A stretch of 64,000 nucleotides of DNA, from the NCBI GenBank assembly GCA_026874595.1, contig CM049318.1, forward strand, positions 1,921,741 through 1,985,740. The letters are read 5' to 3'. How positions within the stretch are numbered: position 1 is the stretch's first letter; each line of letters begins with the position of its first letter. The notes below the pieces were generated by a model that ran no database searches, had not been told where the DNA came from, and saw only the letters and a list, made by a program, of their open reading frames with translations. This DNA comes from Sipunculus nudus (lineage: Eukaryota; Annelida; Sipuncula; Golfingiida; Sipunculidae). Shown one piece after another: positions 51,801 through 61,581 of the stretch. The position numbers and the translations under genes were made by a program.

Positions 51801-54800
51801 CATAGGTCTCTCAGTGTGTCGATAATGAAGATTCTAGGTCCAGTCGTTACGATTTGTGCCTTGTTAACAGATGTTCACATTTTTAAACTTATCAAAAATA
51901 GAGAAAAAAATTCGAAAAAAATCGAAAAATTCAGGTGGCGCCACCAGTCCTCAGGAACTGATTGAACATCTCATGATCAATATGTATGCCAAATATCATG
52001 ACCATCAGTCAAGTAGTTAATGAGATATTGAAGTTTTTGTATGAAATTTTTGACTTTTCTGGGGGGTACTTTGGGTCCCCATAGCTCGAAGGATATGGGT
52101 AACAGAGACCTAATTTCTGGTTTCCAAGGAGATTTTTCATTGACCTCTCAGATTGTAAAGTTACAAGATTCTAAGTCCAGCGGTTACGATTTGTGCCAGG
52201 TTAACGGACAGACGGACAGACGGACGGACAGACGGACGGACGACGGACAAAGAGTGATCGGACAAAATATTTTTTTATGATCATCACCTCAAAATTTGGT
52301 AAAAGAAACGAGAGAAGTTTGTGGAGTAGTAGGACAACTTGATATAGGTACCCATGCCAGGACCATCATTTCAAGCTTTCCCATTCAACATTGTCAAGCT
52401 TCAGTATACATAGTTCCAGTACAAATGCTTGTTGTAACAGTAATAACTTTCAATGGAGCAGTCTTTCACTAGATGATGGAATCATCCTGTGACAAAATAG
52501 TATACATAATGCTTACAATTTAAAATATTTTATGGTGATCCAGATCATCTCCAAACTTTTATGGACTGTCCCTTGGGTGTCTCCACAAAAATTCATCAAA
52601 AGTTTTGACAAACCCATTTCATAATTGATTGCGCAATGTTGCTAACAAACATATGAACCAGGAGGAAAACATGATCGCCTCTTGGCACTGGTTGGTTGAA
52701 CTAGATGTTCTATCCCATAAATCAGAGAAAAGAGACCATGTGAAAAAAACAGAAAAGTGACAATAGTAAAAAACACCAGAAAATAGTACAGAACAAAACA
52801 GAAAATAGTACATGGTTAAACACACCAGAAAATAGTACATGGTAAAATACACCAGAAAAAGAGTACATCGTAAAAAACAGCACAAATAATTCTGACTCCA
52901 CACTATTGATAGTAATTCACGTAAACTTAGCACTTACATCCCACTGTGCAGGAACCATAGCATCCTGATACTTGTCTCCGTGCTCATCCAGTTTGTTCAT
53001 CAGGCACCTGCAAACATAAGAATTATATCCATGACAGCACTGGTAAATATTACAGGTGTGACAATGCATCGAATAACTGATGTATTTAACTGAAACCCTG
53101 CGATTAGATTGTAAGCCAAAATCAGTTGGTTTCAATCTCTCTTTATTATATGTACCACCAAGAAGTCCTGTACAGTAATACCTGTCAAATGTAACTAAAA
53201 CTAAACAAGGGACCTATGGGTCACGGCGCTCAGCTGTTATATATGATAAAAAAATATGATTTAGAAATGAGGCACATGCAGGTTTAGTGTGGTAATAAAA
53301 ATAAGCTGTATTATGAGTTATTGTTGTTTAGCTTATGTATGATTTTGATAATACCTTTGGAGACAGGGAAGAGGATTGATTTCATTTATATTATTAACAA
53401 ATGGAGTTCTATTGTCACACAGATTTTGACTTGGCCATATAACTTATAAGCAGAACATATAATATAAGAGTTTAACTATATATTAAAAAAATTACAAATA
53501 TTGTCCCAAATATAATTTTTATTAAAAATAATAAGAGAATCGTATGTTTTTTAAATGAAATATAACTGAAATGATTATTAAAATAATATTAAAGAATATA
53601 TTCATGAATGCATTCATGAATACATTTTGAAAGTATTTGCACTGGTATTCATATACTTTCATTTTTACCTGAATTCCCATTCTTTATGCAAGAAATTTTA
53701 TAATGGAGTACATATTCATATTCGTATTTAATTTTCAATTGCAAAGTATTTGCACCATGTCTGGTATTTATATAGTTTTCACCAAACAATGATGTTGAGA
53801 ATCCAGAATATACAAAATTCACACATTTAAATAATGATCATAAGTACCTGGTTTTATGGCTTTTATTTATATTAAAAAAAAATAAATGTAATATATTCAT
53901 TTTGGACTAATTTCACATCAATGTACACATAAGACACAGTAGGAATCTAGATTAATATTATCAACTGCATCTTTGTCTATCATTAATTTCCTTCATATGA
54001 TCCCTAATGATTAGTAATGAATAATATGATTTACTTTTTTATCATTAAAATTAAACTGAAAAATACTGCATGGTGTTATTTGGAATATGTGACATTCTAT
54101 CAATCGATACAAGATTCTTATATCATCAGTAACTGCAAGTTAATTTCCTGTTATTATAAACTAACAAATTCCTTTTCTATTTTTCTTTAATTTGTTATTA
54201 AAATAAAAAAAAAATATTAATTAATTGTTTATTGTTATGTTGTTGGTTAAAACTACTAGATGAGTTGGGTTGGACACCTGGATCAACTGTGGCTGGCCAT
54301 AAGCTACCTGGCTGCCCCAGTGTATGCCTCACGTCAAGCATGCATAATTTGCTGAAAGTTCAACAAGGTCAACATACAGGTGACTCAAGAGGGGCTTGAG
54401 AGAACCAAGGTCTGACATGGTCTCATAAAAACATAAATAAAAGCTATAATTTTTGGCCAATTTCTTTCAGCTTTCTAAACTAAAAAGCTGAAATCCTTAT
54501 GCGTGCATGATATGAAAATTGTATCAACAGTGCTCACAGGAAACAAACGTGCCATGGTCAAATTTGGGCAAAATTTAAGGTGCTAATTTTATATTTACAC
54601 TAATAACTTATAGAATTTGAAAAATTCAGAACTAATTTCGGGTATTCAATTGAATCTTGATTAAATAATGTTACATCCCTGACAAAAAATCTCTGGCTTC
54701 AGCAATCCTCTTGTTAAGGGAGTAAATATATTTCTTGATTTTTTACAAAGTGCATTTTGTTTGGGCCCATAACTTGAAACAATTACGCAATACTGACATC

Positions 54801-57800
54801 ATTTCTGGCATGTGCTTAGAGAATGTATAGAAAAATATATATATTATATATGATTAAAGTCAGACCAGTGGTTTTGATATTAGGCAGTCTTGAAGTGTAA
54901 CAATGGGTTTTTAATGGAAAAATTAGGTTTTTCATTAATATCTCAAAGGTATTAAGTCCTAGTGACCAAATTCTTGGCATGGTAGGGGATTTTGGAGACA
55001 TCTAATTGTATGCCAATTTTAGGAACTGAGAGCTGAAGATGGGGAGCTGAGCTCTTGCAAACTGCATAACACAAGTTGATGTAAACAATATGTTACATGG
55101 TGCTTGAAAACTTGAATAAAATCTACAGTTTTTGATCAACTGGTTTCAAATCTTTGGTGTTAACAGACAAAATGCTAACATAAACATGCTGTGAAAATTA
55201 AATCCACAGTACTTACAGGAAAAAAACGTGCCATGGTCAAAGTTGGGCAAAATTTAAGGTACCAATTTTTTATTTTTGTTAATATTTCTAAAAAATTAAA
55301 AGATTTTGATCTAATTTTGGGTATACAATTTAATTTTGATTAATTAAAGTTATATTACTGGAAAAAAAGTCCATAGTTTTAACATGTTTTGTGATAAGTG
55401 ATCAAATATCTTTCCTGATTTTTTACAAAATGCATTAAGTTTTGGCCGATAACTTTTTTAAATTATATAATACAGACATAATTTCTGGCATGTACATAGG
55501 AACTATATAGGGGAATATTCATGGTAAATATGAGGAAAAACAGATGAGTAGTTTTGATATTAGGCAGTCCTGAAGTGTGAAAATAGATTTCTAATAAAAA
55601 ATCGAGTTTTTATCTAAATTTCTCAAAGGAACGAAGTTGCAAAGACCCAGTTTTCGGCTTGGTAGAAGATCTTGGGGACATCTAACATTATGCCAAATTT
55701 GGATTCCTAGGTCTTACGGTTTCAAAACGTGCCACATCTACGGACGGACGGACAGACGGACGGACAGACGGACGGACGACGGAAAATGGACCATGACTAT
55801 AGCTCAGATGACTTATAGTCAGCTGAGCTAAAAAGCATGATGTCAAGGATATTTATCTAGTACGAACCCTAGATCCAATTTAAATGTTGACTGGCAGATT
55901 GCTCCACTTACACAGAAACAAGAACGACTGAGATAAGCAGAGGGACAGCTACATGGTTTCTCTACTTACTAACATCAATATATACAGTGGTAACAATTTG
56001 TTTTAATGTCAAAGAAAGTCTGAGTTTACTACCAAAGTAGTGACTGAAATGAGATCTGAATCAAAGGTTGATAATGGGAATAGATTTGTTAGGCCCCTCA
56101 CAGTTCACAGCTTACCAGTAGTAATTATGAGTACTCAAGACACATACATGTTAATCATCAATTCATGAAATGGGCTCTTTATGTGTCAGAATTGATCAGG
56201 TTTAGAAGTTACCAGTTTTCTTGAATTTTGATATGGATCACATGGTCTATCCAGCAATTTATTTTGTAATGCTGGGTAACTGTTTAGCAGTTCAACTTTA
56301 TAAAAGTTTAGTTTTAAAACTGTGTGTAAAAATTCAAAGATTATATATATTTTAACCAGAGTAAAATTTCTCTGAATCAATTATATTCCATTAGGACCAT
56401 TACATTGTTGAACTTTACATCCATTAACAATGTTGAGACCTGTGTTATGTACAATAAGAAGCACATTAAAATGTGTACATAATTTCTCAGTATTATTTTT
56501 AATATGTTAAATATTACCAGATATAACCAAAAAAAATGAAAATATTAGTACTTTTTTTTATTTATATCAAATATTAAATGATGGCATAATCAAATGTTTG
56601 GCTGTGTCTGCACTTAGTTTGCACATAAAATGGATATTACTGACCTGGTCTGTAACTTTAATCAGGAAGTAGTACGCTTTGCATGTGCACTGAAATTCAC
56701 GAAATAAAAGAATAACCCAGTTTTTTCAATCAAACATGAGTTTGCTGTCCGCATTTGGTTCTGATTAACTCAAATTACTGTGCTGCTAAAAGTGGTATTT
56801 ACTTGCCTCAGCAGAAAAGAAACATATTTGCCTATACACAATAGGAATCACTTTGAAGTTAAATGGACTTAAGTAACTACAGTGGACCAACTTTCTTGGG
56901 AAAACAGAAGACTGAAATGATGCGATCAGTATGGTAGTGTGAGTGAAGTAATCCCATTCATGATCTGGATTATTGCCAGTGTGGAAACAGGCTTTGACAG
57001 CCAGCATTTGTTAACGGGCTTCACTTACCGCCATCAATCCAATGGATTATTTATTAATGAGTATTGTAACATGTTAGATGAAAGAGATTGTCAAGGGATA
57101 TATGTAAATGGTAATCTCTCAAATTTAATGACATTGTTATTTGCAGATGAAATGGTTAATTGTGGAGATACTGTAGGTAGACTTCAGCAACAGATTGATC
57201 TCTTACAAAAGTTTTGTGAAAATTATGGTTTCAATATTAATAAAGATAAAACTAAGATTATGGTTTTTAGGAAAGGTGGTCCCTTACGAAAAGTAGTAAA
57301 ATGGTATTTAAAAGGTAAACAGTTAGAAGTGGTTCCATACTACAAATATCTTGGTATTATTTTCTCCACAAAATTGTCTTGGTCAAAAACACAACAACAG
57401 CAGGTTTTACAAGCAAACAAAGCTGTATGCATGATTAAAACATTCAGCAAAAAGTGTAAATATGTTAGTACAAAACATCTCTTTTATTTGTTTGATCAAA
57501 TGGTAGTGCCAATACTAACATATATGGATGTGAGTTGTGGGGTTTTAAAAAAATCAGAAACTATAGAGAGAGTACAGTACAAATTCTGCAAACACATTTT
57601 AAATGTAGGTCAGAATACTCCAAATACAGCAGCATTAGGAGAATGTGGCAGATTTCCTTTGTTTGTAACTTGCTTATTGCGTTGTATTAAGTACTGGATT
57701 AAACTTTTGCATATGCCAGAACATAGATATCAAAAACAGGTGTACAATATGTTGATGAATTTAGACAACAGTGGTAAATCAAATTGGGTATCTCAAGTAA

Positions 57801-58783
57801 GAACATTGTTGTTCCAGTCTGGTTTTGGATATGTTTGGATGGCACAGTACATTGGAGATGTTAATTATTTTATGAAAGAAGTTGAAATGAGAATAAAAGA
57901 TATGGCCATTCAAAATTGGCATGGTGATATTGAATTGTGCAGTAAACTCTACTATTATGGTACTTTTAAATCTATGCTCACTCTAGAAAAATATGTTGAT
58001 TGTATCCCAAATAAACAACACCGTACAGCACTTGCTAAACTTCGATGTTCAAATCATGAATTAGCTATAGAAATGGGCGGCCATAAAAACATTTCTCGTG
58101 AAGAAAGGATCTGTAAATATTGTTTATGCTATGGATTCAATATTGTTGAGGATGAAGCTCACTTTATGCAAGAGTGTAAATTATATCACGATTTGAGGTT
58201 AAAATATATAAGACAAGACTTGCATTATCCAAGTGAACAAAATTTTATAAAATTATTTAATTTAGATAATCCATTTGAAATAACAAAAGTTGCTGCATAT
58301 GTGTTTAATTCGTTTTTTAGGAGACGGAAAATGATATATGGTTGAATTATGTATTTTAAACAGTACTCACTGTTGACAGCACAATAGATTCATTGTGTAC
58401 TTAGGTGTGCAATAATGTTACATGTGTTTATGGCACGATTGATTAGTCATTTTAAGACTGTTACTTAACATTATGTTGTAATTTTTGAACTGACTGTTTA
58501 TTGAAGTGTAATTATGATTATCCTCACAGATGATGGCAAAACAGATTTATATGTATGTAGGTATACAGTTCTGTTACTTGTGTTAATGGCAGGAAATATA
58601 AGACTGCTACCTTCCATTGGATTGATGTTTAAATTGAATATTTATTGAAATGTTTGAACTTTGGGCCTGAGGCCTTTTTCCTGAATAAAGTTCTGTTCTG
58701 TTCTTCACTTACCGCCGCTCTTTCTTGTATTGCTTGACCAGCTTCTTACAGTGGTACAACCTGTTGACAAGTTTCTCATTTGC
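36652..58783 (-). CDS. TFPT: TFPT/Nhp10-like INO80-complex subunit with HMG box (5' partial)
   Basis: Five exons in transcript order: 58783-58713, 53007-52938, 40892-40674, 38464-38381, 36813-36652, giving 201 residues. All introns are GT-AG and the phases agree. Residues 1-47 (ANEKLVNRLYHCKKL, then YKKERRCLMNKLDEHGD) align with the TFPT coiled coil of vertebrates (VNERVLNRLHQ and QQERRFLMRVLDSYGD), a subunit of the INO80 chromatin remodeller. After an acidic linker and a Lys-rich patch comes an HMG box split over three exons: PVNAFAIFCQQRQAAV, ISDEELIKRLTQQWNALPP, VYHELYYKEIERI. The C terminus is acidic (a DDGDDEDDDE run) and ends in TAA at 36652. Coiled coil followed by HMG box is the order in yeast Nhp10, also an INO80 subunit; as I recall it, human TFPT lacks the box. 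The expected N-terminal exon was not recognised upstream to 64 kb. Two splice sites sit next to mobile elements. Confidence 0.85.
38381..38464 (-). CDS. TFPT: TFPT-like exon: HMG-box helix 2
   Basis: 28 codons, ECQNDISDEELIKRL then TQQWNALPPEDKK. The conserved Trp and the L..EDK motif of HMG boxes are present. Acceptor tttcaatccag, donor GTAAGT. Confidence 0.88.
38545..38866. mobile_element. Foldback (long inverted repeat) element in TFPT-like intron
   Basis: Left and right arms are inverted copies: CGCAGCAGTCATACACTGCAG returns near 38840-38860, CACCAGGGCTGGCACAGGGC returns at about 38755-38774, with diverged matches between. Arms are about 110 bp and the loop about 95 bp. Confidence 0.7.
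39080..40560. other. TFPT-like intron without recognised features
   Basis: AT-rich; a short GGAC/GGCAGA-type repeat near 39650-39690 resembles family A tails. No exon seen. Confidence 0.4.
40674..40892 (-). CDS. TFPT: TFPT-like exon: acidic linker, Lys-rich patch, HMG-box start
   Basis: 73 codons, phase 0 both ends. Encodes ESQIYNLLAGMRPD, a Glu/Pro-rich linker, the basic patch KPGKKISKKSSKPK, then helix 1 of the HMG box (PVNAFAIFCQQRQAAV). Acceptor cttttacatcag, donor GTGGGT (GTATAA seven bases on is a weaker alternative). A helentron-like end lies about 15 nt upstream of the acceptor AG. Confidence 0.85.
40908..40940 (-). mobile_element. Family A element 3' end (A2) beside a splice acceptor
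   Basis: On the - strand it reads TCAGCTGAGTGACATGACCC then ATGGATCCCTTG, matching the other family A 3' ends. It stops about 15 nt before the acceptor AG (40894-40893) of the TFPT-like exon. Its 5' end was not located. Confidence 0.6.
41070..41471 (-). other. Unrecognised open stretch in TFPT-like intron
   Basis: 133 codons open from an ATG; more GC-rich and Pro/Gln-rich at the start, then hydrophobic. I recognise no domain, and no matching splice sites tie it to the TFPT-like gene. Probably intronic or a decayed insertion. Confidence 0.15.
41712..43380 (-). repeat. Family B left end and ~277-bp GGTGGC(G/A)CCACC tandem units
   Basis: 41712-41728 is the hairpin TAGTCAACAAGCGACTA, followed by GTATCCTCCAAAA. 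Units of about 277 bp follow, with paired GGTGGCNCCACC palindromes near 42056/42205, 42334/42483, 42613/42759 and 42888/43036. The matching right end was not found for this copy. Confidence 0.75.
43435..43690. repeat. ~33-bp tandem repeats (ACTGAGTGAACTCTTGACCTG)
   Basis: Three adjacent copies at 43443-43530 and a further copy near 43650. Confidence 0.75.
43950..44566 (-). mobile_element. Helentron-like element B2
   Basis: Left: hairpin TAGTCGACAAGGGACTA (43953-43969) then GTATCCACCAAAA. Right: hairpin GTATCCGCAAAAC...GTTTTGGCGGATAC (44536-44565). The outer right arm is the inverse of the left motif. Read on the - strand, the element starts with the terminal repeat and ends with a subterminal repeat plus hairpin. 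Confidence 0.55.
44620..45870. other. TFPT-like intron, repeat-derived but unclassified
   Basis: Phrases such as CATTTGAACAA and ATCATTTCTGTG recur at about 230-300 bp, so it looks like diverged tandem units. No gene. Confidence 0.4.
45873..45905 (-). mobile_element. Family A 3' end (A3)
   Basis: CAAGTGACCCATGGGTCA then TGTCGCTCAGCTGA, identical in layout to the A1 3' end inverted. The other end is not certain; the element may have contained the following B3 and 339-bp units. Confidence 0.5.
46064..46958 (-). mobile_element. Helentron-like element B3
   Basis: Left end GGTAGCCGACAAGTGACC then GTATCCGCCAAAA (46088-46100). Right-end hairpin GTATCTGCAAAAC...GTTTTGGAGGATAC (46928-46957). Contains GGTGGCGCCACC palindromes like B1 and B2. 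Confidence 0.55.
47355..47612 (-). pseudogene. Possible endonuclease-domain remnant inside A4
   Basis: The frame QQLIEKPTNDHGNCTDHLF then SGHKILFATI resembles the C-terminal part of AP-like (EEP) endonucleases of mobile elements, where EPT..., DH(I/V)Y and SDH motifs occur. The catalytic Asp of SDH is Gly here. It lies near the 3' end of A4 and in A4's orientation. Recognition is from memory of the motif and is tentative. Confidence 0.35.
49110..49170. repeat. (GGAC)n tract in A4
   Basis: GGAC repeats with GACAGAC variants; the same tract recurs at 52203-52246, 55741-55780 and 61494-61530 in related elements. Confidence 0.95.
52203..52250. repeat. (GGAC)n tract ending the 339-bp array
   Basis: GACGGACAGACGGACGGAC tract followed by GACGACGGACAA, as in family A ends, but the terminal AGCTGAGCT hairpin is missing here. 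Confidence 0.9.
52735..52890. repeat. ~26-bp tandem repeats (ACACCAGAAAATAGTACATGG)
   Basis: Five to six degenerate copies just downstream, in gene orientation, of the TFPT-like exon at 52938-53007. Confidence 0.8.
52938..53007 (-). CDS. TFPT: TFPT-like exon: coiled-coil part 2
   Basis: Completes the split Arg and encodes CLMNKLDEHGDKYQDAM then VPAQWD. Acceptor tttgcag, donor GTAAGTG. The LMNKLDEHGD segment corresponds to LMRVLDSYGD of human TFPT. Confidence 0.85.
53206..55834 (-). mobile_element. Helentron-like element X (family A)
   Basis: The left end CAAGGGACCTATGGGTCAC...CTCAGCTG is the inverse of family A 3' ends. The right end GCTCAGATGACTTATAGTC then AGCTGAGCTAAAAA is the 5' hairpin on the - strand. 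Near-identical in order and sequence to copy Y. No intact protein. Confidence 0.65.
55835..57018. other. TFPT-like intron, no features recognised
   Basis: Low-GC intronic sequence between element X and the LINE; its last bases are the original continuation of the exon 58713-58783 donor before the LINE inserted. Confidence 0.5.
57033..58345 (+). pseudogene. Truncated reverse transcriptase with C-terminal zinc knuckle
   Basis: Starts at the ...GLFINE segment of the reverse transcriptase palm, then LLFADEMVN replaces the canonical (F/Y)ADD, followed by INKDKTKIMVF, YKYLGI and thumb sequence. The C terminus has CKYC...HFMQEC (a CCHC knuckle) and YHDLRLKY. No premature stop over about 437 codons. 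The second catalytic Asp of ADD is Glu. The fingers, endonuclease and first ORF are missing, so it cannot be autonomous. The open frame upstream to 56939 is host intron read-through. Confidence 0.85.
57033..58702 (+). mobile_element. 5'-truncated LINE, antisense in TFPT-like intron
   Basis: Flanked by the exact 14-bp duplication CTTCACTTACCGCC (57019-57032 and 58703-58716). The 3' end is AATAAAG followed by (TTCTG)n, typical of LINE tails. The coding part starts mid reverse transcriptase and runs to a stop at 58345. The clade (CR1/L2/I-like) cannot be fixed by eye. Confidence 0.88.
58713..58783 (-). CDS. TFPT: TFPT-like exon: coiled-coil part 1
   Basis: Acceptor ctgctccag ends at 58784, donor GTAAGTG begins at 58712. 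Encodes ANEKLVNRLYHC then KKLVKQYKKER plus two bases of an Arg codon. A LINE ends 10 bases beyond the donor, and the exon's last four bases lie inside its target-site duplication. Confidence 0.85.
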
Positions 58784-59077
58784 CTGGAGCAGAAAGTAGT
58801 ACATTAACACCTGTGCCCTATCTCTGACAGACGGGAGAAATAAGATTGTTAATTTTCATATTGAAAGAATATCAGAGTAAAACAAACACTATGGTCTGTT
58901 AGAAATTACCATAACTTGTGATAAGGTACCTTCAGACTTTATTTATTTGTTAATAATAGCAGGAATACCCATTAGAAATTTTAAAGTAGTAATATATAGA
59001 CGGATTATACAAGTAAGGTTTTGGGTACCTCTGACAAAACATCACAAAACAATCATGTAATTCCAATCAGAAGCAAA
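58784..59077. other. TFPT: Intron upstream of TFPT-like exon
   Basis: Contains the acceptor of exon 58713-58783 and AT-rich intron; nothing else recognised. Confidence 0.5.
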
Positions 59078-61581
59078 CAAGGGACCCATGGGTCACGGCG
59101 CTCAGCTGTTATATATGATAAAAAATATAATTTGGGAAAGAGGCACATGCTTGTTTTGTGTGGTAATAAATATAAGCTTTATTATGAGTTGTTGGTGTTT
59201 AGCTTATGTATGATTTTGATAATATCTTTGGAGACAGGGAAGAGGACTGATTTCATTTATTTTATTAACAAATGGAGTGCTATTGTCACACAGATTTTAA
59301 CTTGGCCATATAACTTATAAGCAGCACATATTATAAAAGAGTTTAACTATTTATTAAAATTTAATAACAAATATTGTGCCAATATAATTTTTATTAAAAA
59401 AAAATAAGAAGAAAATCATATGATTTTTAAAAATAAAATATAACTGAAATGATTATTGAAATAATATTATAGAAAATATTCATGAATGCATTCATGAATA
59501 CATTTTGAAAGTATCTGCACTGGTATTCAAATACTTTCATTTTTACCTGAATTCCCATTCTTATGCAAAAAAATTTTTTAATGCAGTACATATTCATATT
59601 CGTATTCAAATACATTTGCAAAGCATTCACACCATGTCTAGTAATTATTCAGTTTTAGCCAAACAAAGATGTTGAGAATCCAGAATATACAAAATTCACA
59701 CATTTAAATAATGATCATAAGTACCTGGTTTTATGGCTTTTATTTATATTAAAACAAATAAATGTAATATATTCACTTTGGACTACTTTCACATCAATCT
59801 ACACACTAGACACAGTAGGAATCTAGATTAATATTATCAACTGCATCTTTGTCTATCATTAATTTCCTTTATATGATCCCTAATGATTAGTAATGAATAA
59901 TATGATTTATTTTTTATCATTAAAATTTCACTGAAAAACATTATAGGTGACTGCATGGTGTTATTTGGAATAACATTGACATTGACATTCTATCCATCCA
60001 TACAAGATTCTTGGACACCTGGATCAACTGTGGCTGGGCATTAGCTGCCTGGCTGCCCCAGTGTATGCTTCGCTCAAGCATGCATAATCTGATGAAAGGT
60101 CAACAAGGTCAACATACAGGTGACTGAAGAGGGGCTGGATTAAGCCTGGGTCTGACATGGTCTCATATAAACATTAATAAAAGCTACAATATTTGGCCAA
60201 TTTCTTTCAGCTTTCTAAACTACAAAGATGAAATCCTTATGTGTGCATGATATGAAAATTATATCAACAGTGCTCTCAGGAAACAAACGTGCTATGGTCA
60301 AAGTTGGGCAAAATTTCAGGTACTAATTTTATATTTATACTAATAACTTATAAAATTTGAAAAAATCAGAACTAACTTTTGGTATTTAATTGAATCTTGA
60401 TTAAATAATGTTACATCCCTGACAAAAAATCTCTAGCTTCAGCAATCCTCTTGTTAAGGGAGTAAACATTATTTCTTGAATTTTTAAAAAGTGCATTATG
60501 TTTGGGCCCATAGCTTAAAAAATTACGCAATACTGACATCATTTCTGGCATGTGCATAGCGAATGTATAGAAAAATATGTATATCATATATGATCAAAGT
60601 CAGATCAGTGGTTTTGATATTAGGCAGTCTTACAGTGTAACAATGGGTTTTTAATGGAAAAATGAAGTTTTTCATTAATATTTCGAAGGAATTAAGTCCT
60701 AGTGATAAAATTCTTGGCATGGTAGGGGATTTTGGAGACATCTAACTGTATGCTAAATTTAAGGAACTTAGAGCTGAAGCTGGGGAACTCAGCTCTAGCA
60801 AACTGCATAACACTAGCTTGATGTAAACTTGATATGACATGGTGCTTGAAAACTTAAATAAAATCTACAGTTTTTTATCAACTGGTTTAAAATTTTTGGT
60901 GTTATCAAACAAAATGCTAACAAAAACATGCAGTGAAAATTAAATCCACAGTACTTACAGGAAAAAAATGTGCCATGGTCAAACTTGGGCAAAATTTAAG
61001 ATACCAATTTTATATTTTTGCCAATATACAAAACAAATTTAACAGATTTTGATCTAATTTTTGGTATACAATTAAATTTTGATTAATTAAAGTTGTATTA
61101 CTGAAAAAAGTCCCCACCTTTAACACTTTTGGTCTTAAATGACCAAATATCTTTCCTGATTTTTTTACAAAGTCCATTATGTTTGGGCCGATAACTTTTT
61201 TAAATTAAATAATACTGACTTAATTTCTGGCATGTACATAGGAACTATATAGAGGAATACTTATGGTAAACATGAAGAAAACTAGATGAGTGGTTTTGAT
61301 ATTAGGCAGTCCTGAAGTGTGAAAATAGATTTCTAATAAAAAATTGAGGTTTTTCCTTAATATCTCGAAGGAACGAAGTCCTATTGACCCTATTTGCGGC
61401 ATGGTAGGAGATTTTTGGGACATCTAACTGTATGGCAAATTTCAGATTCGTAGATCCAATGGTGTCGAAACGTGCCAGTCTTACTGACAGACGGACGGAC
61501 GGACAGACAGACAGACGGACGGACGACGGACAGTGGACCACGACTATAGCGCAGATGACTTATAGTAAGCTGAGCTAAAAA
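59078..61581 (-). mobile_element. Helentron-like element Y (family A)
   Basis: Left end CAAGGGACCCATGGGTCAC; right end GCGCAGATGACTTATAGTA then AGCTGAGCTAAAAA. Collinear with X over most of its length, including CTGGATCAACTGTGGCTGG and the (GGAC)n tract. Confidence 0.65.

Larger units (their letters stand above)
46960..52200. repeat. 339-bp tandem array, interrupted by element A4
   Basis: About ten units begin with GGTGGCGCCACCAGTCTGCA-like sequence (46968, then about 49226, 49570, 49908, 50248, 50587, 50925, 51266, 51601, 51940). Units continue with TTTTTGTATGAAATTTTT, CTTTGGGGCCCCATAGCTCG and GATATGGGTAACAGAGACC. Alternating unit types give a period near 678 bp in the centre. Frames of about 70 codons recur but carry no domain. 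Confidence 0.9.

Noticed and set aside
56939-57032. Upstream extension of the LINE frame
   Set aside because: The LINE starts after the left target duplication at 57033; earlier codons are host intron that happens to lack stops.
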